Part shown: in pieces, positions 34,833 through 47,936 of the stretch
How the letters are laid out: every line of letters begins with the position of its first letter
How positions within the stretch are numbered: the first letter of the stretch is position 1
Assembly (NCBI GenBank): GCA_018340805.1
Contig: JACMZG010001908.1
Span: 40,376,984-40,440,983 of the forward strand
DNA: 64,000 nt
Direction: 5' to 3'
DNA from: Microvelia longipes
Taxonomy: Eukaryota > Arthropoda > Insecta > Hemiptera > Veliidae
The notes under the pieces: generated by a model
Databases searched by the model: none
Told to the model about the DNA's origin: nothing
The model's input: the letters and a program-made list of their open reading frames with translations, nothing else
Program-made: the position numbers and the translations under genes

Positions 34833-35102
34833 ACAGGATTACCTGATTACTTGTTTCACCTATTTGAGCAGAGGTCACAACAGCACAATATTAATCTCCG
34901 ATTCAATCAACAACAGTTTAATAAGATTCAGCATAGGACAAAAAAATTTGAAGCTTGTTTTTCTGGCTATGTGCCAAAATTGTTAAATTCAATCCCCTTC
35001 AATTTATTTAAGTTAAAAGAGTCATCATTTAAAATTAAATTGAAAGCACTATTACTTGAATGTCAGCAAAATGGAGTAACGTTTATTAAAATTTTGAGTT
35101 AG
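34833..35102 (+). pseudogene. C-terminal remnant of a second LINE reverse transcriptase
   Basis: A frame of about 90 codons with no ATG near its start, ending at a TAG at 35102. The sequence around PKLLNSIPFNLFKLKESSFK followed by IKLKALLL resembles the extreme C-terminus of CR1/Jockey-type RT proteins (pattern: F-N-S-L/I-P..I....S.F.FK..LK..L). Upstream it is broken at about 34820, close to the 5' edge of the minus-strand I element. Recognition rests on this short pattern only. Confidence 0.4.
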
Positions 35103-35995
35103 TAATATGTGTGTATGTGTATATATAGGTATGGGTATCTGTGTGTGGGTTTGTACATACATATATATGTGTATGTATCATTTTTAATTTTATATGGTTT
35201 GAAATTTTTGATTTTGTTTTATTAACTTTTTTTTTAAATTCTATATGATTTTAAACTTTTAATATTTGTAGCTTTCTGTGCATCTTTGATTTTTTATTAT
35301 TTTTATTTTACCTATAAAACTCCCGTATTAATAAATTAATTTAATAAGAATTTCATAATTTTATTGATAGAGAATAAGTTTGACAATGCTGATTATAATG
35401 GTATAGTTGATCACATCAATGCTTTTACTCATAATATATTCTTTCTATTAATGTAAATTATTATAATTTAATTATTATAAATATATGTATGTATTATAAT
35501 AATCTCAATAAACCAAACAATTCTCAAATTTATATTGTTATATGTAAAAAATAAATAACACTTTATACATTTGAATTAATACATATAATAATTTGTTTTT
35601 TATATCTACATATTTTAATATAACATAGTAGAAATATTATCATAATGTTCACCAAAGTATAATTTATACCTCTTAACACTATGTGCAATCAATATATAAG
35701 TCAATTAAGTAAAATTTTTATTAGTAGTACTTACTTATACTACGCCTAGATAACCTAAAGTTTTTACATGATATATTTAAGTTTTATTGTATGTTCTTTT
35801 TTATTTTTTTAATAAACTTAGTATAATTTTTTTATTATAGGGGATGTGGAAGAGCAGGGTGCACCCTGAACATCTCCCTTTTTTTGTTAGAAAATCTTAT
35901 ATTATAAATAATAGACTAATACAAACCATTGTATGTATACTCTAACAGGAAATAAATGATTTTTATTTATTTTATTTTATTTATTTATAGTGATA
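35103..35995 (+). other. probable 3' region of the second LINE
   Basis: AT-rich sequence with (GT)n at about 35105-35170, a small hairpin plus T-run at about 35848-35888 (GGGATGT ... ACATCTCCC, with AGGGTGCACCCT inside), GGAAATAAATGA near 35950 and a final (TTTA)n run to about 35990, which looks like a LINE tail. Confidence 0.4.
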
Positions 35996-35999
35996 AGAG

Positions 36000-37270
36000 C
36001 CTGATTCTATATTTAAAATACTTGAATAGTTGAAGTATTTATCAATGAAATATTGGTAATTTTTATTTTACCGATAGTCGTTCTATTAATTTTACTCATT
36101 TATCACAAATAAAGAAACAATAAAGTAATAAATGTATAGTTTCGATCGGCTCTTATGCTAATCCTTTGATAAAAATAAAATTGGTCACCCTTTCGATTTC
36201 CCGCTATTGGTATTGCCAACCTTACAGCTATATCTTTGAATCGCGAATAAATTAATTAATTAAAACATGTTTTTGTTTTTTTTCTTTGGTAGCTACTAAA
36301 ACATTTGCTAAATATTAGCTGTAGTTTCTATATGGTGTATACGTAGATATCAACAACTCCTAATAAGACGAAGCCAGACTCGCATACTAATTATATTTAT
36401 TAATAATATTACATCAAGTTTGTTTCATTAAATTAATTTTGATTATTATCATTAATAAAGCTAATAATAGACTTTGATTATCTTTATTTTCTTATCTTAA
36501 TTATTAGCTTAGTTTTCCCTTCGATCCCTTTATATCAATTAGACAGATAAGAAAAATCTCATTTTCTAAATAATACGTCATAAAAGGTCTGTTTCCAGAT
36601 AAAAATCAAATATTAAAAGGTCACTTGATATCGATATAGGGTTCTCAAGTACCCTAACAAAAACTTTGCCAATTATCTTGTCAAAGCCCGGCTGGGAAGT
36701 TTACCTCCATGGGTTCCTGCTCTCAACATCCCCTATCATATCATGCTCTTATCATTCACCTTATGCCCCTAAATATAGCTCATTATCTACCCTCTTATGA
36801 TTTTATGCCTCGTTTAGCGCATTTTACTTGAAAAAATTCAGTAATGAAGAGCGCGGCTATTCTATTCAAGTGCGGAAATTCCGACCCCAAAAAGTTGGGC
36901 GGAAATTCAGTAAAACTCAATACTACTAATTATAAGAAATACGGTGGATAGTTTTAAACATTTAAATGAGATATCTGTTAATTAAGTTTACATCCAGCAA
37001 AAACACTCGTGAAAAAATGCAAGTCTCGAAAAAAGAATTAAGATAAGTTCTATCAAGCTCACACATTTTGTTAGCACTACTGATGATTTTACTTTGAGAT
37101 TTGGGCAGTACGCAGTGCTCGCAGAAGTGTACAATAATACATACGTTTTGATTAATATACATGCAAGATGGAATTTCGCGTTAGAACCCTGGGCATCCTG
37201 AATGCCTATGAAATGTGTGAAACTTATCTTAATTCTGGGCGTAAAACAAACTTGGCTGATAAGAATTGAA
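36000..37270. other. no gene seen
   Basis: AT-rich; nothing recognised. Confidence 0.5.
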
Positions 37271-37274
37271 AAAA

Positions 37275-37494
37275 AATAAATAGTCTCTCCACTAAATACA
37301 AGTGGAGTGCTAAGAACGATCGTTAGTAACGATCACTTTTCAATCTTTATAGTGCACTATGAAGATTGGAAAGTGATCGTTACTAACGATCGTTTTTAGC
37401 ACTCCACACAATGACTGACGATGGCCAGATGCGGCAGAAAGTTAACTCTCTAGTAAATTTATTAACATTCTATTTAGTGGAGAGATTATTTATT
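37275..37494. mobile_element. MITE, 220 bp, with nested palindrome
   Basis: Terminal inverted repeats of 24 bp (left contains AGTCTCTCCACTAAATA, right contains TATTTAGTGGAGAGATTA), one mismatch. Inside is a second strong palindrome (37302-37407) with about 48-bp arms containing AACGATCGTTAGTAACGATC and AGTGATCGTTACTAACGATC, centred on TATAGTGCACTATG. No coding capacity. The superfamily cannot be assigned because no clear target duplication is visible. Confidence 0.8.
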
Positions 37495-37689
37495 TATCTA
37501 TTCTTGGATTATTCCACAGAGCAGTTATTTATATTATAATTGAGAAAAAGGTATAGAATTTTAATGTAATGTTTAATGTAATTTTTAGATTAAACTCGCA
37601 ATTTAAGAGTTTATTTCGGGTTAGTAAATGAAAACATGAACCAAAGAAACATGAACTACCTCGAATTAATTACAGGTAGACGCGAGGGC

Positions 37690-37800
37690 CACATAGCATC
37701 TTTAGTGTCAACTATTTGTGTGGCACACTGTCCCGATATTAGCGAATTTGCAAATATGTCAATAGATAATCGTGATCATTCTTTTTTAGAAATTAATTCT
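37690..37800 (+). repeat. GCCACGATATAAGC-type dispersed repeat, diverged
   Basis: GTGGCACACTGTCCCGATAT and TAGCGAATTTGCAAATATGT align with the copies at 25673 and 7870. The 62-codon frame over it is a passenger. Confidence 0.4.
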
Positions 37801-37829
37801 TTTGGCACTCTTCGTATTAAATAATTCGC

Positions 37830-38750
37830 CACTATTTACTTTCAATGAATTCGCGAAGTACAATTTTGATTATTTATTTCTTAACTTTTGGGAAATCGGC
37901 TAATTGAAAAGTATGGATAACTACTTAATTTATGTCAATACATTTTATAGAGTTTAAAGTAGATGAAATTGATAAAAGGTCTAATTGTATGATTCGCATG
38001 AGGAAATTCGCTCACCTCATTGTCCTTTGTATCAGTATATTATTTATTTCTCTATGCCTTTTTAGCTAGCTCTATGCCTTTATTCTCCTTAAGAGAAGAA
38101 TTTTTAATAAAGGCAAAAACCTATCTCCACTTCTCCAACAAATGCATGCTTATCAGAATAATGGTTTCTAAACTTTATAATAGTTCCCCTTGGTTTTTAA
38201 TATTTTTTTCAATGAAGTCCTCGAGATGACCTTCGTTAAAATTATTTTTCAACTCATATTAGCTTCAAGATTTTCATTCGGAAAACTTTTTCCTTGAAGA
38301 GCGGCATTATTGGATGCAAGTGCAGGACATCCTGTTTGGTATTAATATGAGAGATATCTGAATTTCACAAGACAAACTAAGTTAATAATGGTAACCAACA
38401 ACTTGAATGTGGCATAAGTTAATTCAGTCATTAATGGCTTCAACCTGCCCTGTCTAACATCTATTTAATCATATCCGTCAAGATGATGTTCATAAGTTAG
38501 ATATCCTGAATTCATCAAAAAATTTCTTAAAGTTTTATTCTCCTTTGTCTTTTTTTTAAATGTCCAAATATTTTATTGTTTAGATATTAATCTATATCAT
38601 TTGATACTACCGAGTTTTGAATACCGCGAAGTTGTTACTATACACATAATAATAAACTGCGTAGGCTTCCGTGGTTATTGTCGGTTATGGTTCAGTTTTG
38701 TAGAGCATTGTATTTTTATCCATGATGTCCTACATCCCTGAAAATGCCTC
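37830..38750. other. no gene seen
   Basis: AT-rich, no recognisable coding sequence. Confidence 0.5.
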
Positions 38751-38754
38751 CCAC

Positions 38755-38825
38755 AGTGGATGCGAAACGTCGGATTCTTCATCTACATTGACGCGGTCAC
38801 CATCGGAAGACCAAAATCTTTAATA
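38755..38825 (+). repeat. short dispersed repeat (GAAACGTCGGATTCTTCATC)
   Basis: AGTGGATGCGAAACGTCGGA, TTCTTCATCTACATTGACGC, GGTCACCATCGGAAGACC is closely matched at about 44770-44830 (AGTGGAAGCGAACCGTCGGA, TTCTTTATCTACATTAACGC, GGTCAACTCTGGAAGACC). Source element unknown. Confidence 0.65.
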
Positions 38826-38876
38826 TACATAATGTGTATTGAAGTTATGTATAATTGCCAGTTACATTTCCTAGGT

Positions 38877-39035
38877 GTCTCTCGTACAATTATATTGGAT
38901 ATCAACCCTTTCTCGATGGGTACTTCTAAAGGGTTCATGGGGTCCAAGACTCTGTCTCTCGTACAATTATATTGGATATCAACCCTTTCTCGATGGGTAC
39001 CTCTAAAGAGTTCATAGGTTTCAAGACTCGTACAT
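38877..39035 (+). repeat. 77-bp tandem duplication
   Basis: GTCTCTCGTACAATTATATT ... CCTTTCTCGATGGGTAC is present twice, 77 bp apart (38877 and 38954), nearly identical, with a third partial trace (TTCATAGGTTTCAAGACTCG) after it. Confidence 0.88.
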
Positions 39036-39049
39036 TAATCCGGATAATC

Positions 39050-40780
39050 GGTTAGTAACACTGTATGTCTGGTTCAAGGTCTGTTTAGGTCCTCTTAAAT
39101 GTGACCCCACGACCCATACAATAATTATAATGGTCCACGTTATCTCAATACACGGCTCGTACATCGTTGTAATTAATCTATGTCTACGGTTCGTTCAAAA
39201 TGTATAAATTACATAAGCATAGTAGTATAGATTATTTTATTTTTATTCTATAGTAAGTAATCAGATTTATATTAGATTTTAGTAATTCAAGTTATTATAT
39301 CGCAACTAATAATCTAATGCTGGTCCAGCCTTAAATTGACTATTGAAAACTTATTGAAAGTTTAATATGAAGTGTATTTCATCAGTTAGTGGTGTAACAA
39401 GGTGGATTTGGATAATGGAAAAGAATGGAGCTATAAGGACTATTTTTAAAGGAATCTTTAGTGTATATTTTAACGTATATTATGAGATTTTTAAATATTC
39501 TTTTAAGACACTGAATGGGACCTTATATAAAAACTTGTAAGTGCTTCATAGCTTAAGAGGCTGTGAAATGTGTCTTTTTTTTACAAATGCGACTATATTT
39601 ACTGGTGATGTGAGTCTGCAAAAGGAGCTGACGCAAAAAGTCATTTGCAGCCATGTAGTGTATGCTATTTTTTCTGAGGTATAGACTAGTAACAAAATAA
39701 ATTACATTTACAAAATACTTTTATTTATCGCTTCAACCGCTGAAGTTTTTTCCTCCGGTGAGGTGTCTACTAACTCAGTGTTACTTAAATCACAATAGAC
39801 ATTGTAAATAAATTAAATAATTTATTTAAATATAATTTTGATTTTAATGAAACAAGAAGTAAATAGTAGATTAAAGGTTGTATTTGTACTGTTAAAACAG
39901 TGTTGCCACCTAGCGGAAATATAGCTGATCTACTACATGAATGGAGCGCTGAAGAAATAGATGATTTCACAGCTGTACAAAATTTTTTTGTCGTTCAAAA
40001 TTAACTTCTTTTTACAGTGTATACAATTTTGCATTTCACGTTTTGTGCAACAGAGAATAAAGTGAACTTACACTCCCTACCTGAGAAATATATACTTTAC
40101 CTTCCATCCGCACATATTACCTCTATTTTTATATTCAGTTCTATTTGAGACTATATTTTGCGTGTGACATTCTTTACGAAATAAGTATTAAACTATTAAA
40201 TATGCATCATCATAAATGAGGTGTTAAAAATCATATGGAATAAATGTTTATAAGTAGGAGTATTTTTTTAAAATTTAATAATTACTCTAGCTTCTTGGTG
40301 CAAAATGGATATTAAACGGAAAACAAGGGAAATAGTATTATACTGAAAGTAAAATTTTTCATTATTTGTTCTGGACATAGCCTTAGTCTGTATCCTCTTA
40401 AAATTCGAGGATGGGAGGAAGAGATGGGAAGGTTGAAGAAAGAGGAAGGGGCTCGTATTCAATTTCAACTTTTAATGAGAACCACCACCAGTTGGGTTTA
40501 GAGATTTTTTTCTGTTTTCTCGTAAAGTTTCTGTTCAATCTGAAAAACCGAGGGGATTTAAGGATAAAAATTGTGCAGGAAATAACGGTGCAAAGTACCG
40601 CACAACTGTGGTTCAACTTTTCTTGGTCAACTAATCCCAATATTTCCCTTTCAAAGAAAAATTGGATTATTATAAACTTTGCAAAAACTTAAGAACTGCT
40701 TAAAAGAACTTAAAAGGAACCGTGTTAAATTAAAATGGAAAAAATGTTTTAAACATTTATTATGAAATAATATTCAACTA
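39050..40780. other. no gene seen
   Basis: No recognisable domain. The 93-codon plus frame at 40411-40692 and overlapping minus frames have no family resemblance I can see. Confidence 0.5.
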
Positions 40781-40784
40781 TCTA

Positions 40785-40839
40785 TGGATATATAACATCT
40801 ATCCATATATAACATCTATCCATAGATGTTATATATCCA
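40785..40839. repeat. inverted repeat, 18-bp arms
   Basis: TGGATATATAACATCTAT and ATAGATGTTATATATCCA are exact reverse complements around a 19-base loop that itself repeats the ATATAACATCTATCC word. Confidence 0.8.
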
Positions 40840-40994
40840 ACGTCACTAAAATATAACATCTTTTTAAATTTGAAAAGTAAATTTCTAAGTGAATAAGTGC
40901 ATTTTAATGAATTTTCGAAGAAAAAATGAGCTTATGAGGTTGGGGTCATAGAGGGTAGGGAGTAAGGGAGGTAGATTATTTGGAAGGGGGCTCA

Positions 40995-40998
<4 letters not shown>

Positions 40999-41048
<50 letters not shown>

Positions 41049-41050
41049 CT
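40999..41050. repeat. (TA)n microsatellite
   Basis: TA run with one AAT slip, followed by a short GT-rich run. Confidence 0.93.
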
Positions 41051-41059
41051 GTGTGTGTA

Positions 41060-41240
41060 TGTATGTTCGAGATTTTAGTGTCCTAGGCGTTTTTATGGGA
41101 CACAATAACTTTAGAACGCTTTCTCGGATCGAAATGAAACTTGGTACAAAAATCAACCTTGCTAATTTCCCAAATCCTATTGTTTATGAAATTTTGTGAC
41201 ATCATTAACTCACAATAATGACACCACAAGCATTTCAAGA
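41060..41240 (+). repeat. dispersed repeat (GATCGAAATGAAACTTGGT family)
   Basis: CGGATCGAAATGAAACTTGG, CTAATTTCCCAAATCC, GACATCATTAACTCACAATA match, in opposite orientation, 7960-8190. The GACATCATTAAC.CGCAATAATGAC part also resembles the centre of the 5S-like family. Confidence 0.55.
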
Positions 41241-41259
41241 AATCACAAGTCTTCATAGA

Positions 41260-43835
41260 AGGCCTCTTATTTTATATAAGCACATAATGTGGCGTCTCAG
41301 TGATTACCAGAAAATGAAAACAAATCCCTAGACAAAGGTCTTACCCTACCCTCACGTTGATCCTCATGAAATAGAGATAAAATGCCTTTGAGTTCCTTTT
41401 CAAAACAAGAAGTACCTTATCTGATAGTACAAGTGCTTATTCACTCTAAGAGCCGTAAGGGTCAAGTCATTGAAATCTATAAGACAACGGATCTTAGAAG
41501 GGTGGCTGGGTGAAAACAATGAACACGAAGGGAGAACACGAAGGTTTAGAAGATCGGAAAAGAACTGAAATGATCAAGAGTTTAGAAACAATCATTCTTA
41601 ATCAGTATAGAGAGGTTTTTAAACCGAACTGATTGATTTGATCGCTTACGATGATAAGTTCCCTTCTTCCTTAGGACTTTAATCTCCCTATAAGATACAA
41701 CACTGGGGTCTTTAAAGGCTGAGTGACAAGAAATTTTTTTATGTTTTAAAGTCGCGTCGTCGTAAGTAAGTAATAAGTAAGTAGTAAGTATGAAATCTGC
41801 GATTATAAAGATTTTACAGAAACAGTTTCTGATAAGAACTGTCTTACAATATGTTTCGGGTATGTTCTGTCCCCCCTTTAATTTAACAGTTTTACTTTTT
41901 AGGTATGTTTTAATGTTAGATATCTAAGCAGCTATCATTAATCACAGTTGGTAATCTCTAGTAACCATTACTAATCAATACTAACATCAATTACCTGTAA
42001 TAATCACCTTATAATAACCTATCCTTCTTTTACATAGTAATTTATAAGCTTTATCATGTTTTTGGTTATTATTATTTATTAATTAATTATTTTGTACAAT
42101 TAATTAAATATACTTACATTTAGTATTATTTGTACAATTAATTAAATGTACTTACATTTAGTATTAATTGTTAGTATTGGTTGAATATGGTTAAATGTGG
42201 TCAGTCCTGGTCATTTTTGGTTACACATGTTGGTTATTGAAAATAAAAAGCCAAAATAACAATACCCTAATCTTACAAATAATGTCATGAGGAGAAGGGG
42301 AAACAGAAAAGAAACTGCCTGAAAGGCGTAGTAAATAAACAAATACGGCATTTATAGTTTTTTAACGAGTTTTAATCAAAAAATTACTTTTATGAGATTG
42401 TTTGGATGACAGAATATCTAAGGACAAAATCTAGAACTTATTGTACAACAATATTTCATTCATTTACCCGTTTCTCTATCGTGTCTTTTAAAACCATTAA
42501 GTATAAAATGATTTATTGCTGGCAGTAGTTTAACCCATTATCAAAGTCAAATCGTTCCAAGTCTCCTGTTTATATTTTCAGAAAAATCAATGGATTTTTT
42601 TGACGGGTTAAAGAAGTACCTTTTTTCGAATTCTCGAAAAAAGGCATCATTCCATGTCCGTATATTTTAAGTAGGTAAGGCAAAGTTTGATTTATGAAGA
42701 ATAAAAAAAATGTAAAGCGAGCTTTTATATTTTGAAGTAGACGAGAAAAATACAAAATTTTCTTCTTTTTCGTGTGTGCTCCATTCATCATAAAACAGAA
42801 ACACCTTTAAAAAACCGCAACTTTGTGTCATAAGTTTGGTAATTCATCAAATAAAAAATACAGGTAGCATCTAAACCTTGTAACTTAAGAGCTTCGGTGA
42901 AAAAAAGTGACTGTTCAAAAAAGAATTATAAATAATGTATGTCGGTTTTTTAAGAGCTATTGTCGGCTGTTACAATATGATGCGGTGGTATTACAAGGGA
43001 TAGTCACATGTGTGTATGAGTGTGCACGTTTATTTAATGTGCACATTATTCAATTCACACATTACGCTGCAGTAACTCATGTGCCACTGATTTATTTACT
43101 CCATTTATATATAATAATAAGTAAGGTTTGAAATGTGATATAATATAAATTTATCATGAGAAAATGTTAGCGTGAAATGTAATGAAAAGTGCCAGAAGTC
43201 TTTTGTGATACTACTATAGGGTAAAGAATTGTTTATGCTTTATTTACTCTATATGCTGTACCAATAAGTTTACGTAATCTATTTTTAAGTGTATTCTATG
43301 TCTATTCTAAAGATATCAAATAAGAGGCTAATTACGATGCATTCGTACAAAAATGTAAACAACTATCAGTATCTAGACCGCTGTGCAAAATAAGCGATTT
43401 TATATTTTTTATTTTTAGCTTTTATGTGTTTTATTTTAATGTATTAATATTTATTTTTTCAATTATGTAGAGGAGTGCATGTATTGCGTATGTATGCATG
43501 TATTTATTTCGCGTCAAAGTGATTTTTAGTTTGTTTACGTTGTAAGAAAATGAAAAGTTGGTTAATTTTTGACTTGAAATCCTTTGTAAACGGTTTGAAA
43601 TATAGATTAAAGCAATGAAAACTTATTTTAAGCAATTTACTTAACTTCCAACTTTATTTTTTAAAATTTCAGGTATTTGTAATTTTTAATTAACCGAAAA
43701 CACGAAAACCGTCATAAGTTTAGGTCCACCACGATCGCTAAGAGACGTTTTTGGGGGCATCCCTTAAAACGTCAAAACAGATTCCCAACTAAATTTTAAC
43801 GAAATACCCGTTCGATGACTAGACTGTGCGAATCT
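41260..43835. other. no gene seen
   Basis: About 2.6 kb without a recognisable gene; small direct repeat of GTACAATTAATTAAAT and CTTACATTTAGTATT near 42095-42165. Confidence 0.5.
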
Positions 43836-43836
43836 T

Positions 43837-44040
<204 letters not shown>

Positions 44041-44639
44041 TGTATGTATGTATATTATGTAAACAAAAATAATTCACAGAAACATAGCCGTTGTCGTTTA
44101 AAACTTAATAAAACTAAACTAAATTCAATCGAGTTGACAAAACGACAATATTTAAATGACATTTATTACAAATTTATACTCCTTAATAATTTCCTTGGCT
44201 TCATTGATTTCACATCAACTTACTCACTTAGAAAAAGAAAAATTTTCAAAAAGTTAGGAAAAATTGAAGGTCCATTGATATTTAAGAGTATTGGAGAGAT
44301 TTTCTAATCTTAGTAATTGAAGTAGCCAGGGCTTAGAGAACTTCGCTTTCCATTAAGACTGAGTAGATCTACAAGAAAACCTTTTTCCTTTTTCCTGAAG
44401 CTCTATCTGTAAGAATCAATTTGAAACATTGATCTCAACTTTAAGCAGAAAAACTATTTTCAAACATAAATAACTTCTTCAAACGTTGTAAAAGTAAAAA
44501 TAAATATAAAGTAAAAAGTAGCTTTATCAGAATAAAGTTTTTGATGATTTTTTTTTTATGATAAAATGATGCAAAAAAATACATGTTTTCTATAAAATTC
44601 TTTATTTCTTTCGTGTGATCTTAATATTTGCTAACATTT

Positions 44640-44870
44640 TCAAGGGACATAAAAAAGAGCCCTCCGGCCTCTTGGCCGATTTGCTCCTTAGCAAATCCGC
44701 TACGCAGTGTCGGTGCTAGGGACTGCTTCGCTTCCTCGCTTTTTCCTTGTGGGCCGCTTTGCGGCCACATCAGTGGAAGCGAACCGTCGGATTCTTTATC
44801 TACATTAACGCGGTCAACTCTGGAAGACCTTAATCTTCATGACCGCGAAAGCCTACGCAGTTTAAATAAA
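44640..44870 (+). repeat. GC-richer dispersed repeat
   Basis: Contains GGCCGCTTTGCGGCCACAT (hairpin) and the same GTCGGATTCTTTATCTACAT segment as 38755. The reading frame across it (113 codons) begins in AT-rich DNA and has no family resemblance. Confidence 0.55.
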
Positions 44871-44979
44871 AATATGATATTTCCTTTTTCATTGTTAACT
44901 TTTAGAATTTTAACTATTTATTTATTAAATTATTTTATTTTTTTTTTGTGTAAATATGTAAAAGCATGACGATGCTCAT

Positions 44980-46087
44980 TGTATCATAGAGAATAAACGG
45001 TTATGGTCCAATCGAGCCGAGATAGTTTATCAGTTATTACTTTTTACAGTCCGAGTAATAAATAATAAATCAAAACGAATACGACACATTTTATCATTCA
45101 GTTTAAAACATTCTTCAATATTATTCTTATCAGTTCAGTTTCAATCTGTAATTATTGATACTAAAATTAAACGAAACATTAATTATTTGTGTGAATCAGA
45201 CAAAAATACGGATATAGACAAATAAGTGTTAAGTGAATAATCAGTGGATTGTTGTGAAGATAGTTTTGTGGTGTGGTACGAGTTCGGTATAGTCAAGACT
45301 TGTTCCAACAGGCACGGGAGTATAGTCAGTATACCCCCACTATAGTCATCTCTCTATGTGTTTTACAAATACGAGATCCTAGCTTCTTGTATGCAGGTTT
45401 TTTTTATACAAGTCATCAAAAATTCTACTTTACGCGGTGTCTCTCCTACGTTCCTTCTTTATCTTATCTCTTCCCAATCGTTCCTTTATTTCAATAAAAA
45501 ACCTATTTAATTTTATATATAATAATTTCCTTGTTACATCTTTTTACAATTATTTCTATTTTAATTTTAATAATATGTTCATGTTTTATATTGACTTAGA
45601 TTTAAGGATTATATGCGTATTATTTTATTTATAATTTATAAAGGCAAAATTTACAACTTTTATTTTTTTTATAATTCGATAAATATACTCGATACGATAA
45701 ATTATTCAACATTCAAAAATACGATAAATACTATCAATTACGATTTAAATGTACAAACGTTCATTTGAGCCATACAATTATCCGATAATAATATTTTAAT
45801 TTTGAAACACGATTTAATCTTTCGTTATTTTTCGCTAATTCGTAATATTTATGTTTAACTTCTTAATCGAAAAATTATATTATTACTTCATCGTACAATC
45901 GTTAATAATTCAATCTATTATAATAAATTTAGATACTAATATTGTTTAAACAAAAATTATTAAAATACTTCGAACTAAGATATTCAATTTAAAAGCTTAT
46001 ATATACGAAAATCGATCATATCAATATTTTTTTATTTAATTTTATTTTTAATTTTTTATTAAAATCGATAATTTTTTATAGTTCGCA
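44980..46087 (+). other. region upstream of BEL gag; no LTR identified
   Basis: AT-rich leader before the BEL/Pao gag. A 5' LTR and primer-binding site are expected here, but I could not match any stretch to the presumed 3' LTR at 51864, nor recognise a tRNA-complementary site. The 5' LTR may be absent, diverged or further upstream. Confidence 0.45.
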
Positions 46088-46984
46088 ATGGGCAAAACGA
46101 CTAAGCCTAAGCCAACGCCTGCTTCTCAAACAGACGCTTCTAACACTTCAGCTCAACGTACGCGAATATTATGTCGTGTCGAAAATATTTTGAAGTTTGT
46201 TAACGAGTTTGATACTTCCACTGGTCAAAAGGGCATAAACCAATTAAAATCTCGTATAGCTACATTAGAAGAGTGTTGGGGAAAGTACGATGAGTTTGTA
46301 GATCAAACTAACGAAGATATGGAAGATCGATTTACATTTGAAGATTTATACCATACGACCCATGCAGAACTTCAAACGATAATTGAAGAATGGGAAAAAG
46401 TGAATAAAGATATAGCTAATGAATCTCAACCGGTAATAATTAATAACGGAAATAATTCTTTAAGGTTACCGACTATAAATATTACCCCGTTTCACGGCGA
46501 ATACGACAAATGGATAACTTTTAAAGATACGTTTACTTCAATGGTTCACAACAACGCTAATTTAGAGCCAGTACAAAAATTTTATCACCTTAGAAATTCT
46601 TTAAAAGGCGAAGCAGCCTCACTTCTTGAAAATTTAGAAACGTCTAATAACAATTATGTAGTAGCATGGGAGCTGCTAAAATCTCGCTACGAAAATAAAC
46701 GTATAATTGTTTCAAAACATGTCAAGTCATTATTTGAGCTTACTAAGATTGAAAAAACCTCTGGTGAAGCTATTCGAGGTCTACTGAATAACTTCTCCAA
46801 ACATATAAACGCGCTTAAAGCACTACAACAGCCCACCGACCAATGGGATGCGCTGATAGTGCACTTAATAACTAGTAAACTAGATTACGCTACACTCAAA
46901 GAATGGGAAAGTTCTCTCTCAGGAGATAAGCTTCCGACTATATCCGATTTAAATAATTCCTGTTATGGCGAACGCAAGTACTAG
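46088..46984 (+). pseudogene. BEL/Pao gag, main part
   Basis: 298 codons from an ATG in the context CGCAATGGG. The N-terminal third is a helical, acidic region. Residues about 138-285 match the BEL gag domain (DUF1759-like): LPTINITPFHGEYDKWITFK, then FYHLRNSLKGEAASLLENL and WELLKSRYENKRIIVSKHV. The frame ends prematurely at NNSCYGERKY; the following sequence still codes gag-like residues in another frame, so a small indel near 46960 truncates it. The product would be the capsid/nucleocapsid precursor. Confidence 0.9.
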
Positions 46985-47147
46985 AAGCTATAGCGACTAG
47001 CAGAGATGCTAATCCTAATAAACCTCAAATAAGGTTTTAGATAATTCAAAATCAAAATCATCTAACTTTAATTATACTAACAATTATTCAAGATTATACA
47101 ACAAAGGCTCTTATACTAATTCTAGTAATTCTAAAACAGTCTTACAC

Positions 47148-47795
47148 ATGACTAAACCTAGCTGTTATATGTGTCAAAGTTTTCATCCGCTGTATCATTG
47201 TGAAACATTTAAAGCTTTGGCATTACAAGAAAAATACAAGAAACTACGAGAATGGAAGTTATGTTATAATTGCCTTTTAAGGAGTAATCATTCTCTCAAG
47301 GATTGTGGAGCTTCAGGGTGTAAAGTGTGTCACCTTAAGTCCCATAATACCATCCTTCACGACTACAACCGACAAAGTTCTTCGAATAATTCTTCATTTT
47401 CAAAACACGAATCTAATAATAACGTAAATTCATCTAGTCATCATTCAAATGTATCGAATAACAATCAGACAGCTACAAAAACGTTTACTTCATCTCATGT
47501 TTTATACGATAGAACTCATACGTCAACAGTTCTTTTATCAACGGTAAGGATAAAGGTCCAAACCATAAGAGGCGATTTCGTTCTAGGCAGAGCGCTTCTA
47601 GACTGTGGCAGTCAATCTAATCTCATTACAGAGTCGTTTGCACAGTTGATAGGCTGTAAACGAAAATCAATTCAGTCTTACATAAGCGGTGTTGACGAAG
47701 TCGAAACGAAAATATCTTCATGTCTATCAACCAATATAAAATCATGTTATAGCGAATATTCAGCATTTTTAGATTTTTGGTGGTACCAAAAATAA
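47148..47795 (+). pseudogene. BEL/Pao nucleocapsid fingers and protease
   Basis: 215 codons. Residues 6-72 contain Cys/His clusters (CYMCQSFHPLYHC; CYNCLLRSNHSLKDC; CKVCHLKSH) typical of BEL gag-pol. A Ser/Asn-rich linker follows. Residues 146-165 are the aspartic protease core GRALLDCGSQSNLIT with the catalytic D152; the middle residue of the usual D-S/T-G triad is Cys. The frame is lost at 47795, but protease-like sequence continues in another frame to about 47940. The ATG shown is simply the first one in this frame. Confidence 0.88.
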
Positions 47796-47936
47796 CACAA
47801 ACAATTCCTCAAGATAGTTTAAATATTGAAAATTTAGATATACCCGAAAACTTAAGCCTCGCAGATCCTAATTTCAATAAAGCACAAAAAATAGACATGC
47901 TTATAGGAGCAGAACTATTTTATGAAGTATTAAAAA

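Noticed and set aside
35848..35888. Rho-independent terminator-like hairpin and T-run
   Set aside because: Bacterial terminators are not expected here; it fits better as part of a LINE 3' region.
40411..40692. 93-codon plus frame and overlapping minus frames
   Set aside because: No family pattern, no splice or promoter context, composition as expected by chance.
44980..46087. BEL 5' LTR
   Set aside because: I compared it with 51864-52020 by eye and found no matching stretch, so no LTR was called.
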